NCBI RefSeq assembly: GCF_043290135.1
Contig: NC_134710.1
Coordinates: 142,428,832-142,492,831 of the forward strand
Direction: 5' to 3'
DNA length: 64,000 bases
Source of the DNA: Rhipicephalus microplus
Taxonomy: Eukaryota; Arthropoda; Arachnida; Ixodida; Ixodidae
Shown: piece by piece, positions 1 through 10,473 of the stretch
Layout of the letters: each line of letters opens with the position of its first letter
How positions within the stretch are numbered: the first letter of the stretch is position 1
Notes under the pieces: model-generated
Told to the model about the DNA's origin: nothing
What the model saw: the letters and a program-made list of their open reading frames with translations, nothing else
The model's database searches: none
Position numbers and translations under genes: made by a program

Positions 1-1160
1 TATCAACAAGTTAGAATTTCTCAACCCTGAAAGCATTACTCTTACTGCAACAAGGTGCTCGATTAGTTAGAAAATGTGATAAAGTAACAAAATGGGCTAA
101 CGCGCCTCTTTGAAGTTGCTGCTGCACCAGCATGCCATAATGTCATGTATTTTGACTGTGTTTGAGAATGCCTGGTTGTCACGGAAAATTGTTTGCATTG
201 TGAAGGTACACGAAACCTTAACATAGCAAGTTTGATTCAATCATAGTGGCCAAAATACAGGAAAAAACTGTGAAATCTGTTGCGTCAGCATGACGTTCAC
301 ATGTGGCAGATTTGGCACAAATTTATAAATGATACTCAGACATAAATTTTCTCTGCTTGTGTTTAACCAGTGAAAGAAAAATTAAAGGAGAATATCGAAA
401 GAATAATTTATCCGTTTGAACTGATTTAATTGTTTCATTTTAGGCTCCCTTTGAGTATCTTTAAAGTTGATGCTTTAGTAGGCTTCTATAGCCCATCTGT
501 AATTGACAAGTGCTATCCATTCTGGTTACATTTGTGTACAACATTTTTTGAAGAAGTGTCTTCTAAGTTGGTGGTTTGTGTAAATTTGCAGCACTATGAT
601 TGGCTAGACCTATTGCTTGGCAAATTAGCAAATGCACAAAATGCATATGCAACAAACTGTACCACGGCCAGTGATGTCTTCAGCACTGGTGGTGGTAAAT
701 GCGCCTGAGGATATGCAACTTCTTACACGGCTCCAACGCCAGTGCTTTGTATTTTCTGACAGAGAGAAATGTTACGTTTAAGGAATGCCTTTGCATATAG
801 ACTTTGTTCTAATCACTGTGCTGCCTGCCAAGACCTTCTGCTCTTTGTGGAAGTCTACAGTCTTTGTATCGTTGTGCTGCATTTGATGTAGAAGCAGGCC
901 GACATTCCATGGTCAAAAGAACAGCAATCTTTATTTGAGGCACGATTATATAGGCAGGCCGACACGTGTGGCCAAGAAAAAAGAGAAAGGGCCCATCTTG
1001 CGCCAAGTAACTTAAATACAGAATACTTCGGCGCATGTCTTTTCACAAGGCGATACAACCTTCTTCTGAACAAAACAACACAAAAAAACGAAAAAAAAGC
1101 ATCCTAATACGAACATTGTTCAAGGCACTTGTTTACACTTGTGGCCATACTGTAGCCGCG
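1..1160. other. AT-rich non-coding stretch of unit 1
   Basis: The longest frame, at 430-708, has no recognisable domain and drifts between units. I see no gene, tRNA or repeat I can name here. The same stretch recurs at about 14229-15390 and 28499-29660. Confidence 0.5.
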
Positions 1161-1184
1161 TCGAGGGCTGTCCCTACCTACTGG

Positions 1185-1236
1185 ATTTTCCAGGGAGAAG
1201 CAGAGTAACTTAGTCACTAGACCGCCGCGGCGAGGT
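1185..1236 (-). repeat. Fragment of tRNA-derived SINE head, minus strand
   Basis: The segment around 1206-1235 reads on the minus strand as a short piece of the tRNA-like head (CCGCGGCGGTCTAGTGACTA), matching the full SINE copy at 50718-50963. Counterparts lie at about 15415-15466 and 29687-29737. Only the head survives. Confidence 0.45.
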
Positions 1237-1516
1237 GTGCTTGATCTTGACGAACCATTATTGGGGTTGGTTCACGCACACTGTGCGGAGGACAGTCTAG
1301 TGATCATGGAACAGTTGGCTCATTGGATCTATAGGCAGAACTTTATTGCGAAAAGCGCTTCTTAGCGTTGGATTTTCTTAGTTGTTCTCATTCAGTCTGT
1401 TGTATAGTGCTGACATGGGTACCTGTTCCGAGTAAGTCAACAGTAAAGACGACGTGCATGTGGTCATGCGTGATCTTAGCCTCTTATATAGGGATTACTC
1501 TTTGAAAGCCATAAAG

Positions 1517-1637
1517 TGGCATGACGATAGTTATAACGCGAGAACAAAACGACGACACAGAAACAAGAAGGACACAAAAGATCCTTCTTGTCTCTGTGTC
1601 GTCGTTTTGTTCTCGCGCTATAACTATCGTCATGCCA
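1517..1637. repeat. Large foldback hairpin (about 55-bp arms), unit 1
   Basis: The arms are near-perfect inverted complements around a spacer of about 10 bp. The left arm begins TGGCATGACGATAGTTATA and the right arm ends TATAACTATCGTCATGCCA. A snap-back structure like this fits a foldback or MITE-type mobile element. Two arm mismatches are visible in unit 1. Confidence 0.85.
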
Positions 1638-1740
1638 TACCAACTAGCCCAAGCTGCCACACGTAAAGTGGCATTGCGGCAATGAAAGTAGTGTGTCATC
1701 GGTTAATATTCCAGACAAAATATGCTTATCAGAAGATCAG

Positions 1741-1962
1741 CGCAGTGGAGCAGTAGTTTTAAGGAGCACGGCTGCTCACCCAAAGGTTGCGGGTTCGATC
1801 CCGGCTGGAGCAGTCGCATTTCGATGGAGTTTAAACGTAGCGGGGCGGGAACTGTCCGGTGTTAGTGCAGGTTAATGAATACCAGATGATGAAAACTTTC
1901 GCAGACCTCCACTATGGCGTCTTTCATAATCATGTCGTGGATTTGGACCGTAAAACCCCAGA
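1741..1962 (+). mobile_element. Old tRNA-derived SINE (Ruka-like) copy A, unit 1
   Basis: It begins with a tRNA-like head that includes a B-box-like GGTTCGATCCCGG, followed by a GCATTTCGATGGAG body. It ends in a tail resembling the ACGGCGTCTCTCATAATCATATGG region of other copies in this window. It is clearly more diverged than copy B at 3523. Ruka is a tRNA-related SINE known from ticks; assignment to that family is inference. Confidence 0.6.
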
Positions 1963-2436
1963 TATTATGCTGATCAGGAAAGCAGAGTATACTAAAGAAT
2001 GAACGTGTTAAAAGAGTGTCGTTTCGCCTAACAAAAATAGTCCTGAAATCTTGCATGCGCCTCGCTTGTATGATTGATGCGCTCACGCCATTTCCATTTA
2101 AAAATGGCAAGCATGTTATCAGGCTGAGACATTTTTTTTTGTTTGTTTCATAGGAAAGTGGCGAGCGCCGAGAATTCAAGGAACGAAACGAAAGCCAGCA
2201 GCCGATGGAAAATATTTGTTGTTGCTATGGTAACCAACTCGCAGCCGTGCCTTGTCGCGTCTGCTTGGCTATCGGGTCTAGCCGTCTGTTCCTCGCACAT
2301 CGGTTCGCGCCGCCATCGCGGCTGACCTTGGTCAGTCGGAAAGGAGGAGGGTATTTGTACATTATCTATTTATGCTCGTGCGTTCATTTGCATACGTGCG
2401 TGTATACACATACAAAGTTTTAAAATTTCGAAAGGA

Positions 2437-3522
2437 GTGCAAAACACCCCTCCTTTGGCTTCGCCAATGTTGGCTATAGTTAGGTGTACATCACTGAAGC
2501 AACGTGCCATCTGTGACGCCTCAAAATGGCAAATCTACGCGTATGTATATCGTTGCTGCCACCGGTTTTTAATAGTCGAATTCGCCGTAGGTTGTTCGTT
2601 TTTGCCCTTAATGTTACCTTGTGTTTTCTCTCCTACATTCGCATATGCAATTGCCTTTTTTTATTTTGGTGCCCTCCTTGAATACAGGAAAGGTGGAACC
2701 GAAGTGAGCCTGCTCGCCGAGGCAGCCGGTATCGCAGTGAACCTAAACACCCCCGCTTCACGTCAATTAATCTAAAGAAATGTCTACAACTTGGCTGTGC
2801 TTTGTAGAAATGCTGCTTTTATGCCTGCAGATAATCTTTCCCATTCCGCGATGGGCATCGATACACCGAAATAAAGTACTAGTGTAAGTTCCTTCAGAGT
2901 GATCGCAAGGGCGAGGATTTGTTGACAATGCATCAGTGGCGCCCGCTGTTCATCTCACTTCTGCCGCGGTGAGATTGAATATGTTGACACTGTTGTGACA
3001 CCATATCCAATCACACAACAGAGAAGCGTGCCATAGACATTTATGAATATAGTATGTGACTTCTTGCGATTATCACAACATGCGAATATCACAATGGCTT
3101 CGTGGTTTAAAGCCAGTACCCCCTACAAAACGCACACACGCTACTGCGCCGTTTTTCTTAAGGCTATGTAAAGGGTGCATACCTGGTTCCAAAAGGTTTC
3201 ATGAATTAGGTGTTTGAAGTACGCACTATACAAACAGAAGATCGCTATCACGTTGAACTCCTAAACGCGAAGCTTTAGGGTGCCGTAATTTTTAACGACC
3301 ATCATAACCTTGTTCCGGTTTTATCAAATGAGCATGATACATAAGCCGTTATTGACACATCGGCCGCTAGGGCATCGGTAGATTTTTTATGGGGGGTGGG
3401 GGATGGGCATATATTTATTATATATGGGTAATGGGCCTTCTATGTTGAGTTGGTCATAGCGAGAAAAAAATAGGTGAGGGGAGGGGGCAAGTATATTATT
3501 AACTTCACCCTTGCTGCGATTG
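2437..3522. other. Non-coding stretch between the two SINEs, unit 1
   Basis: A 112-codon frame at 2437-2775 stays open in all three units, but the units are too similar for that to mean anything. No domain is recognised and nothing else can be named. Counterparts are 16669-17753 and 30938-32022. Confidence 0.4.
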
Positions 3523-3760
3523 CCCCGTCGCGGTGTTCTAGTGGCTGATGTACTCGGCTGCTGACCCACAGGTCGCGGGATCGAATCCCGGCTGTGGCGG
3601 TTGCATTTCCGTTGGAGGCGGAAATGTTTTAATCTCGTGTGCTCTGATTTGGGTGCGTGCTAAATAACCCTAGGTGGTCGAAATTCTCGGAGCCCACCGT
3701 TACGGCGTCTCTCATAATCCTGTGGTAGTTTTGGGATGTTAAACCCCACATATGAATAAA
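3523..3760 (+). mobile_element. tRNA-derived SINE (Ruka-like) copy B, unit 1
   Basis: A tRNA-like head (CCCCGTCGCGGTGTTCTAGT) with a B-box-like GGATCGAATCCCGG leads into the conserved body: GGAGGCGGAAATGTTTTAAT, the CCTAGGTGGTCGAAATT block and a 3' end reading GGGATGTTAAACCCCACATA. The order matches the full-length copy at 50718-50963. Full length or nearly so. Confidence 0.85.
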
Positions 3761-3851
3761 TTATTCAATGCAACGAACAGAGCTTTAAAATGGTCAAGAA
3801 AGAAGGCATACTTGTCATTTTCTGTTAAAGCAGCACTTTAGATATGACTAC

Positions 3852-4260
3852 TTATGAAAACATGTCCCAGTTCACCGCAAGGGTGATGTAATGAGTGTGG
3901 TAGCGACAAATTAAGTAAAGCTGAATTTTCGATTCCAGTGTGGTGTATATCCACAAAATGCTGCTGCAACAGAACACAGCCGCTCGCGGTAGGAATAGGT
4001 AATGCACACAGCCACTCTTCGTTGAGATCGAAGAACGTGGAACGGTATACAAGCTGTCTGCTGATGCTGTCAATATAGCATTCGCCACCGCGTCCTTATA
4101 GCTTTTATAGCGGAACATCGACGTCGTCATCGCCGTCATGTTCCGTAGAAAGTTTCCTTAAGGAAACTTTTTACGGAACATGACGTCGATGGCGAGAAAA
4201 TATTGATAGTGTCCTATCAATATAGTCCTATCATATCAATATATATTTTTCATAATGCAA
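3852..4260. repeat. Repeat family piece shared with 55.26-55.65 kb, unit 1
   Basis: The start (TTCACCGCAAGGGTGATG and TAGCGACAAATT) resembles 55259-55310, so both look like copies of one dispersed element. The open 95-codon minus-strand frame inside is probably a by-product. The element ends in the hairpin at 4137. Confidence 0.45.
4137..4182. repeat. 46-bp foldback hairpin with TTAA centre, unit 1
   Basis: Inverted arms of 23 bp (CATGTTCCGTAGAAAG and its complement) meet at CCTTAAGG with one mismatch and no spacer. Unit 2 has it at 18368-18413. Unit 3 (32637-32682) has one further mismatch. Confidence 0.8.
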
Positions 4261-5503
4261 TAATAAACAATTGAGATAAAACACGAATTTATAGGTTTAC
4301 TGGAATGCTATTGTTTTGCCTCTCCAAAGAAGCCCTACAGATTTGTTCCCATCGTATAGACAAGATGGACTTTTCATTATTTCAATTGGCAGATTTCACG
4401 TAACACGGGGATAAACGTTATGTGAAGCATGTGCAAGGAGTGTGACCTTGTACTTTTTAATTAAGCCAAACATTATGAAATCACACTAAATACATGTTCA
4501 AATGTCGTCGCTCAGACATATGTTGAAGAGTCACGTATGCTCTATATAACCGATTTTTCACAGTTTTGCAACGATGCCAATAGCAACATGGTTATTACCA
4601 ACACAGAAGAGTTAAGCGGATATGTAGCGCTCGTGCTTGCGAGGATGGTACCTCTAACTAGTGGTGCATACACCAACTTCAGTGGATGTAGATTAGCAGT
4701 ATAATGAACGCTAAGCTGTCGTGAGGACTGTGTCATAGGAGTACATATGCAATATGTATAAATTTGAATGATCAGCAACCGCAATTGCCGTTTCACCAGC
4801 AATAGGGTGCTTCTCCAAAGCACTTTCGAGACCTATCACGACGCTGTGGTACTGTACTATATTGCCACGCAGAATGCTTGGCTTCAATTCCTACTGGGAC
4901 CATAATATTTACCTTTTGCATTCGTCGCGTCAATGCTGCCGGTTTCAGTTTTTCTTGGCACTATCACACTTAAATTACAAATGTCTCTTCGCGGCGCTCC
5001 AGGTTAGAAAAAAAAACTGTCAATCACCTAGGTCGTACACACGCGAATCACCACACGGGGTATGTGGGTATGTGCCAGATATTCGTGAAGTAAAATGTCT
5101 CACGAGGTACATACCCAACGAGATTTATATCATGACCCCACAATCTTATTCAACCAACTTTCTAACCCTAATTACTAACTCTGGTTTACGCCAAAATACT
5201 GAGGCGATATACTTAGTACATAGTGCGTTATATGATATACGGCGATATATACTACGTATATCACCTCCTTACCTTGTAGGAAAAAATTAGTTTGGGACGG
5301 TGATATACCCACGTGGGCGGCTAGATATAGATAGAGTCGAACCTCGATATATTGAACGGCGCAGCGATCGCGAAATAGTTCGATATATCCAGAATTCGAT
5401 ATAAAAAATCACGAAAAAATGCGTCAACAGCTTGCTGAAAACAATCAACGAACCGTTCAAGCGTGGTGCAGTAAATACTCACTTGAAGATTCAAACATAG
5501 TAT

Positions 5504-5785
5504 TTATTGTGTTGGTTTAAAATATCGAAAAAGAGTAGCCTGCTTTTTGTTGGCCATGGCGTGTTTGACGACTGCGTCCTCAATATATTCCAGGCGATCC
5601 ATAAGTGATAGGCCGGTGCCTTCAATCGCACCGCAGTGGCGGTGCACAAGGGCCAAGGCAGCTATGACCTCAGCTGATGTCGGGAGCGGGGCACCATCAG
5701 CGCTTGCGGGATCCACCTTTGAAGAGTCTTCATTTGGCTGCTCAGCAGTAGCTTCGGCGACAATCTCCACATCCGTGAGCTCCGC
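5504..5785 (-). pseudogene. C-terminal remnant of Tigger/pogo-like transposase, unit 1
   Basis: About 93 codons remain, read from the hairpin inward. The end (KKQATLFRYFKPTQ) resembles the tail of Tigger/pogo/jerky-type DDE transposases. QATLFRYF fits a PCNA-interaction box (Q-x-x-L-x-x-Y-F), a motif reported for the Drosophila pogo transposase. The DNA-binding and DDE catalytic parts are gone. It lies between the inverted repeats of the 5334-6495 element, which supports the call. Confidence 0.6.
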
Positions 5786-5786
5786 C

Positions 5787-5840
5787 GTTCGGAGTTAGGC
5801 CTGTCGCGCACCACAGCGCGCGACAGGCCTAACTCCGAAC
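5787..5840. repeat. Perfect 23-bp hairpin inside the Tigger-like element, unit 1
   Basis: The arms 5787-5809 and 5818-5840 are exact inverted complements (GTTCGGAGTTAGGCCTGTCG and its complement) around an 8-base loop. It sits where the transposase remnant stops, so it may mark the internal deletion junction. It is kept at about 20015-20068 and 34288-34341. Confidence 0.9.
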
Positions 5841-6495
5841 GCACGAACACTGCGAGCACAACGACTGATGCCTGCCGATGCTACGGGGGAGGAGCTTGCA
5901 ACAAGTGCGCAGTGTGCCACTGACACCATAGAGACTGCAAGCAAGGCTGCGGCGTGAGACCTGGTGTAAAGTGCGCACATGGCACGCCCATGCTGGCTCG
6001 CCTGACTGCTTTCCCTTTCCCGGCGGCAGCACGGGCTTCGTCCGAGACAGTCGTCTGCGTCCTTTCCCTCCTATACTTTCCTCCTCAATCTTTACCTCCC
6101 ACTTCCCCTACGCGAAGCCGTGTCGGTGCCTTCGTATTGAAAGACAAAAACAGCTCCGCGCTTTTCTCTTCACTTTCCTCATTCAAGAACCTCTACCGCA
6201 AGGCTGCGGCGCGCGTACGCCGCTACGTTAAAGTGGCGCTCTCGGCGCCATCGATGTATGCAGCATTCGTAAACGCCCGGCGCTCTACCGCTACTTTCGA
6301 GAGTTGCGGGAAAGCTCGCTTCCTGTCAATGGAGCGCGGGCGGTTTGAGGTGGCCGAGTTCGATATATCCATTATATGTCAAACTTTCTTCGAAATAAAA
6401 AATCAATAATGCATGCGATTCCCGCATGGTATAGGAACCGTTCGATATAGGCAATAATTTTATATATCCGTGTTCGGTATATTAAGGTTTGACTG

Positions 6496-6769
<274 letters not shown>

Positions 6770-6968
6770 CTAGGCAAAGAAACGCTTCACATTTGAAACA
6801 GCGGCAAAACGTATAATTTCGCCATATACTATGGAGAGGTAGAAACTGGAGAGGTAGAAAAGCATATCGAAATCATGAAAACAGCAAGTAAGTTTACACC
6901 ACACTATGAACACGGAAAAACGAAAGAGCTGTGTTTATCTAACTTGATCGAGCGTCGTTTTCCTCAGG

Positions 6969-7046
6969 ATGTTTAAAAGAAGAAAGTAAGAATTACAAAT
7001 GTACAGAATGTTTAAAAGAAGAAAGTAAGAATTACAATTGTACATC
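6969..7046. repeat. 39-bp tandem repeat, two copies, unit 1
   Basis: The period is 39 bp, beginning ATGTTTAAAAGAAGAAAGTA. Unit 1 and unit 3 have two copies; unit 2 has three. Confidence 0.85.
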
Positions 7047-7136
7047 TTGTAGTGCTACGCTAGGTTTAGCCAGCTGGCTGCGCCGAAAAAAAAAAGTGAG
7101 CCGTGTGGCACGAACCACAAGGAATGTCAGAGTGGC

Positions 7137-7600
7137 CTAGCTCCTGGCCTGGCTGGACGCTGCAGCAGTGACTCTGGCTATTCCTGCGTTCCAAATAAAA
7201 GCTGCGACCTCGGCACGGGCTAATCGCCGCCGTTTCGCCTCTCCTTCCTCAACATATGGTGACCCCGGACCAACGGACAAGCGACTAGCGCTGCATCGCT
7301 GCCTCTGAGCTTCACAGCCATGTTCCAGCCAGCTCGGGCCTTCCAGCCGCACTTTGACTCGCCTCTCCTACCGTTGTGGATCTGAAGGAGCTGGTGATCT
7401 GAAGGACGCGCCTTTCGACGAGCCATCGGCTGCCATTTTCCCACGACTCTGCCCGCCAGTGCCGCCGTTCCAAACGACCTATTCGAAAGTATATATGATT
7501 TACGCAGCTCTACGCCGTTTTTGCAGTGAATGGCGTCACGGACCAGCCGCTGATGCACACCGTTCTTCTTGATGCCCTTCCGGGAGGCGAGACGGCTGCC
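7137..7600 (+). mobile_element. Possible LTR end, primer-binding site and gag remnant, unit 1
   Basis: The stretch contains an AATAAA-like signal at about 7194 and then TATGGTGACCCCGGACC near 7255. That resembles the primer-binding region that follows the 5' LTR in arthropod gypsy-like elements. GC-rich DNA with short broken frames follows, including one reading AVNGVTDQPLMHTVLLDALP. This could be a gag start, but no complete LTR pair is visible. Copies at about 21399-21860 and 35784-36245. Confidence 0.35.
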
Positions 7601-9535
7601 TCTCTTTCCTCAACAATATTAAGAGTGTGATATGCGTGCAGTATTTAAAATGCACTCAAAAGTAATAAAAATGAAGGAAAACATAAGACCTCAAGATCAC
7701 TGCAACAAATTGAAATTGAAATAAAAACTTGTTTGTTTTCTTTCGATGGCGCCATCGTGTAGGATGCTGTGGAACTAATTCCCGGGCCGTAAAAAAAATG
7801 CTTTGACGCTTTACATTGAACCTATATGACTGCGCGCTGATGTTGCGCCCCCCAACTGTGTCATTAACGCACTCGGCCATGAATGCCGCTGAGTCACTTG
7901 CAATAAGTAAAAGTAGATCAATATACCGCTAGCATTTGAAAAACCATGTTGCAAAAACGCGTTAGGGAACAATGTTAAGCCAACTGCGGCACGTTAAAAA
8001 TGTCTTCAATCGAAAGCTGAGTGTCATGGCTACGGTGCACTGACCAATAATATAACCTGCTTAGTTTTGCTGCAGTGAACGTTTTTGTCTCGAACAAGGG
8101 GCCACTTTTTTGCCGTTTCCAAAGACTCCCATTGTACGATCTTTACCTGCTCTGGGAAAAAAATATAAGCTTACCCCAACATAATCGCTGCAGCCTTCTC
8201 GTCCGTTTGGGCAGGCGTGCTCTGTTGTCTGAGGTTTTGAACATTCACCCTCTACACTGCATTATTCGAAAAAAACTCACTGGTTCTATTGAAAACGTGC
8301 CAGATTCAAGTCGGTACCACGAGGGGCGCTGGCTGTTGTGTCCAGAAAACCTTGATATAATAAAGAGACAGAAATGCGTGTGTTATAATGATATTTGAAC
8401 AAGTATAGTGAACTTTTAGTGGAATGTCTCGTGTGGGCTTATCGTTGTGTACGAGTGTGGGGTCGAGAGTCATAGGGGTCTAGGAATGCAAGCTGACACT
8501 TTGTGATGAGGAATGGAAACCCGTCATTGGTTTCGTACGAAGTTTGTTGCCTTTCGCCGCTTTCTAGAACTAGAAATAATTCGCTGCTTGCTTTTTATTC
8601 CTTTTTTTATGTTATTAGGATAACCCTGTATGTGATTACTAGTGCTTATATCATACTCTCGGCCGAGCGCCACTGCCTACTTTTATATCTATTTACCAGA
8701 ATATAATTACTACTTGAAAACGCCAACGAAATAGTATACAGCCTTAAAGGCAGTGCCAGCCGATTCTTCAGCAGTTAGAAACTTTTCAAGTCTACTTTTC
8801 ATGCCTTCCAATAGCACGCTAAATACGTATACGCTCAACATAACATTGACATAGAAGTAGCCGATTACTTCGCAAGACAGGAGCGCGCTCCTCGTCAGTC
8901 AACATAAAACGTAAGAATAGCTGTTGCGGACCACTTGAAAAAAAAAGTCACATTGAGGACACTTTGAAGCTAACAATGTCAAAATTAACGAGACAGGAGA
9001 AGTTAAAAGAGAGAAAGGTCATAGGGAACTAAGCCAGCCTAAGCTCGCAATATTAGATGCTGAAAACCACGCCGTTTTTTTAAATGAAAAGACGGACTTT
9101 TAAACAGTTAAAACAGAAAGGCCTGGCGAGTTAAAAGTCAGTTCAAGTTGAGAGCTTGTAGGCTCTCGGAGAGCATTCTACATTGTTGAGAAAGGGCAAC
9201 AGAACCAACTACTTCGAGATAACGCAGCAGCCTAGCATGCAATGACAAAATTCGTTTCGAAGGCAGATGCCGGTCCATTCTCAATCACATATTTAATCAT
9301 CAGGCGTGATGAAGGAATTGTTAAAAAAATAACAGGTCTGGCCTCCTTGGTTACCTGCTGCTGGTAATGAACTCCCTCACCAGAGAAGGATTGGTTATCC
9401 TGGTGCAGTACCTGGCCACAACCTTATATGAATACAGCAATTAACCCTCAGTTCCTGCAGTGGCTGTGAAGCAACTGTCCAAGGTGGCGGAGAGACCTGC
9501 GACGCTGAGTAGGGTGTTAAGAGTATCTGGGTCCA
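7600..9535. other. Non-coding stretch with no recognised gene, unit 1
   Basis: The DNA is AT-rich with scattered short frames that differ between units, for example 8075-8398, which is lost in unit 2. A block near 9355-9520 resembles dispersed tick repeat sequence but cannot be named. Nothing else is seen. Counterparts are 21862-23801 and 36245-38183. Confidence 0.4.
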
Positions 9536-10337
9536 CTAGAATCTCAATAGAGTTAATGGAGAGTATCTTAGTAAACTGCGATTTGCTGATGACATCGCCT
9601 TGATGAGTAACGCGGAAGACGAATTACTGCTCATGATGACTGAACTGGACACGGAAAGCAGAAAAGAAGGTCTGAAGTTTATTATGCACGAAACTGAAGG
9701 AATGTGGAACAGTCTCGCAGAAAACAGCACTTTGCAATAGGTGGACAGACGCTGGAAGTTGAAGATGAATGTCTACTCAGGAGAGGTGGTATCCGTGGAG
9801 CCGAACTATGAGAGTGAAATAACTAGTAGAACAAGAATGGAGTGGATCTCATTCGGCAAGCATTCTCAAATCATGAATGATAATCTGCCACTAACCCTGA
9901 CGAGAAAGGTATAGTATCACAGCTACACTTTAGCTATCTACGGAACGGAAACCTGGAGGCTTACAAAGAGAGTTCAGCTTGAATTGAGGACGACGCAGCG
10001 AGCGATCAAATGGAAAGTTATAGGTGTACCCTTAAGAGTCAAGAAGAGAGCGGAGTGGGTCAGAGAATAAACCGTGGTTAAATATATCATAGTTGAAATC
10101 AAGAAGAAATGAACATTAGCCGGGCACGTAAGCAGAATAACCGCAAGTCGTTATGGGTTCCCAGACATTACTGGAATCCCAGAGAAGGAAAACGGGGGAA
10201 GGGGAGACAGAGAGTTAGGTGGGCAGATGGGAATCAGAAGTTTGCAGGTATAACGTGGTAACAAGAAGCACGAGACCGGGTTGATTGGCGGAAGAGGCCT
10301 TTGCCCTGCAGTGAGCGTAGTTAGGCTGATGATGGTG
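9536..10337 (+). mobile_element. RTE/BovB-type LINE, 3' part of reverse transcriptase, unit 1
   Basis: Plus-strand translation gives NGEYLSKLRFADDIALMSNA at about 9556-9615, which is the reverse transcriptase catalytic FADD box. Blocks reading ESRKEGLKF, MWNSLAENST, GKHSQIMNDNLPLTLTRK, ETWRLTKRVQLELRTTQRA and AEWVRE follow, all typical of the RTE C-terminus. Several stops and frameshifts break it. It ends in the short TGATGATGGTG tail typical of RTE elements. The rest of the element is absent. Confidence 0.8.
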
Positions 10338-10473
10338 AAAAGTCGAAAAAGTTTAGTGACTGACTTTATTGGGTGCTATTCAATGTATAACCAACTAACC
10401 CAAAGGTCCTGCCGCCATGTTCTTGGCCGATGCCCCTCAGTGGGCAAGTGCCAGCAATGCAGGATGATCACAA

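Larger units (their letters stand above)
5334..6495. mobile_element. Tigger/pogo-like DNA transposon, internally deleted, unit 1
   Basis: The ends are inverted repeats: left GAGTCGAACCTCGATATA, right complement CAGTCAAACCTTAATATA. TA lies on both sides, as expected for Tc1/mariner-Tigger insertions. Inside is a minus-strand transposase C-terminus, a perfect 23-bp hairpin and filler DNA. The full transposase is missing, so it is non-autonomous. The GATA tract begins at its right TA. Confidence 0.75.

Noticed and set aside
1741..3760. tRNA genes at the B-box-like sites of the two unit SINEs
   Set aside because: The tRNA-like heads lack paired stems and continue into the SINE body.
3852..4139. 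95-codon minus-strand frame open in all units
   Set aside because: It lies in a dispersed repeat that ends in a hairpin; no domain and no sign of selection.
5954..6409. 151-codon plus-strand frame open in all three units
   Set aside because: It lies inside a non-autonomous Tigger-like element, has no domain, and the copies are too young for openness to be evidence.
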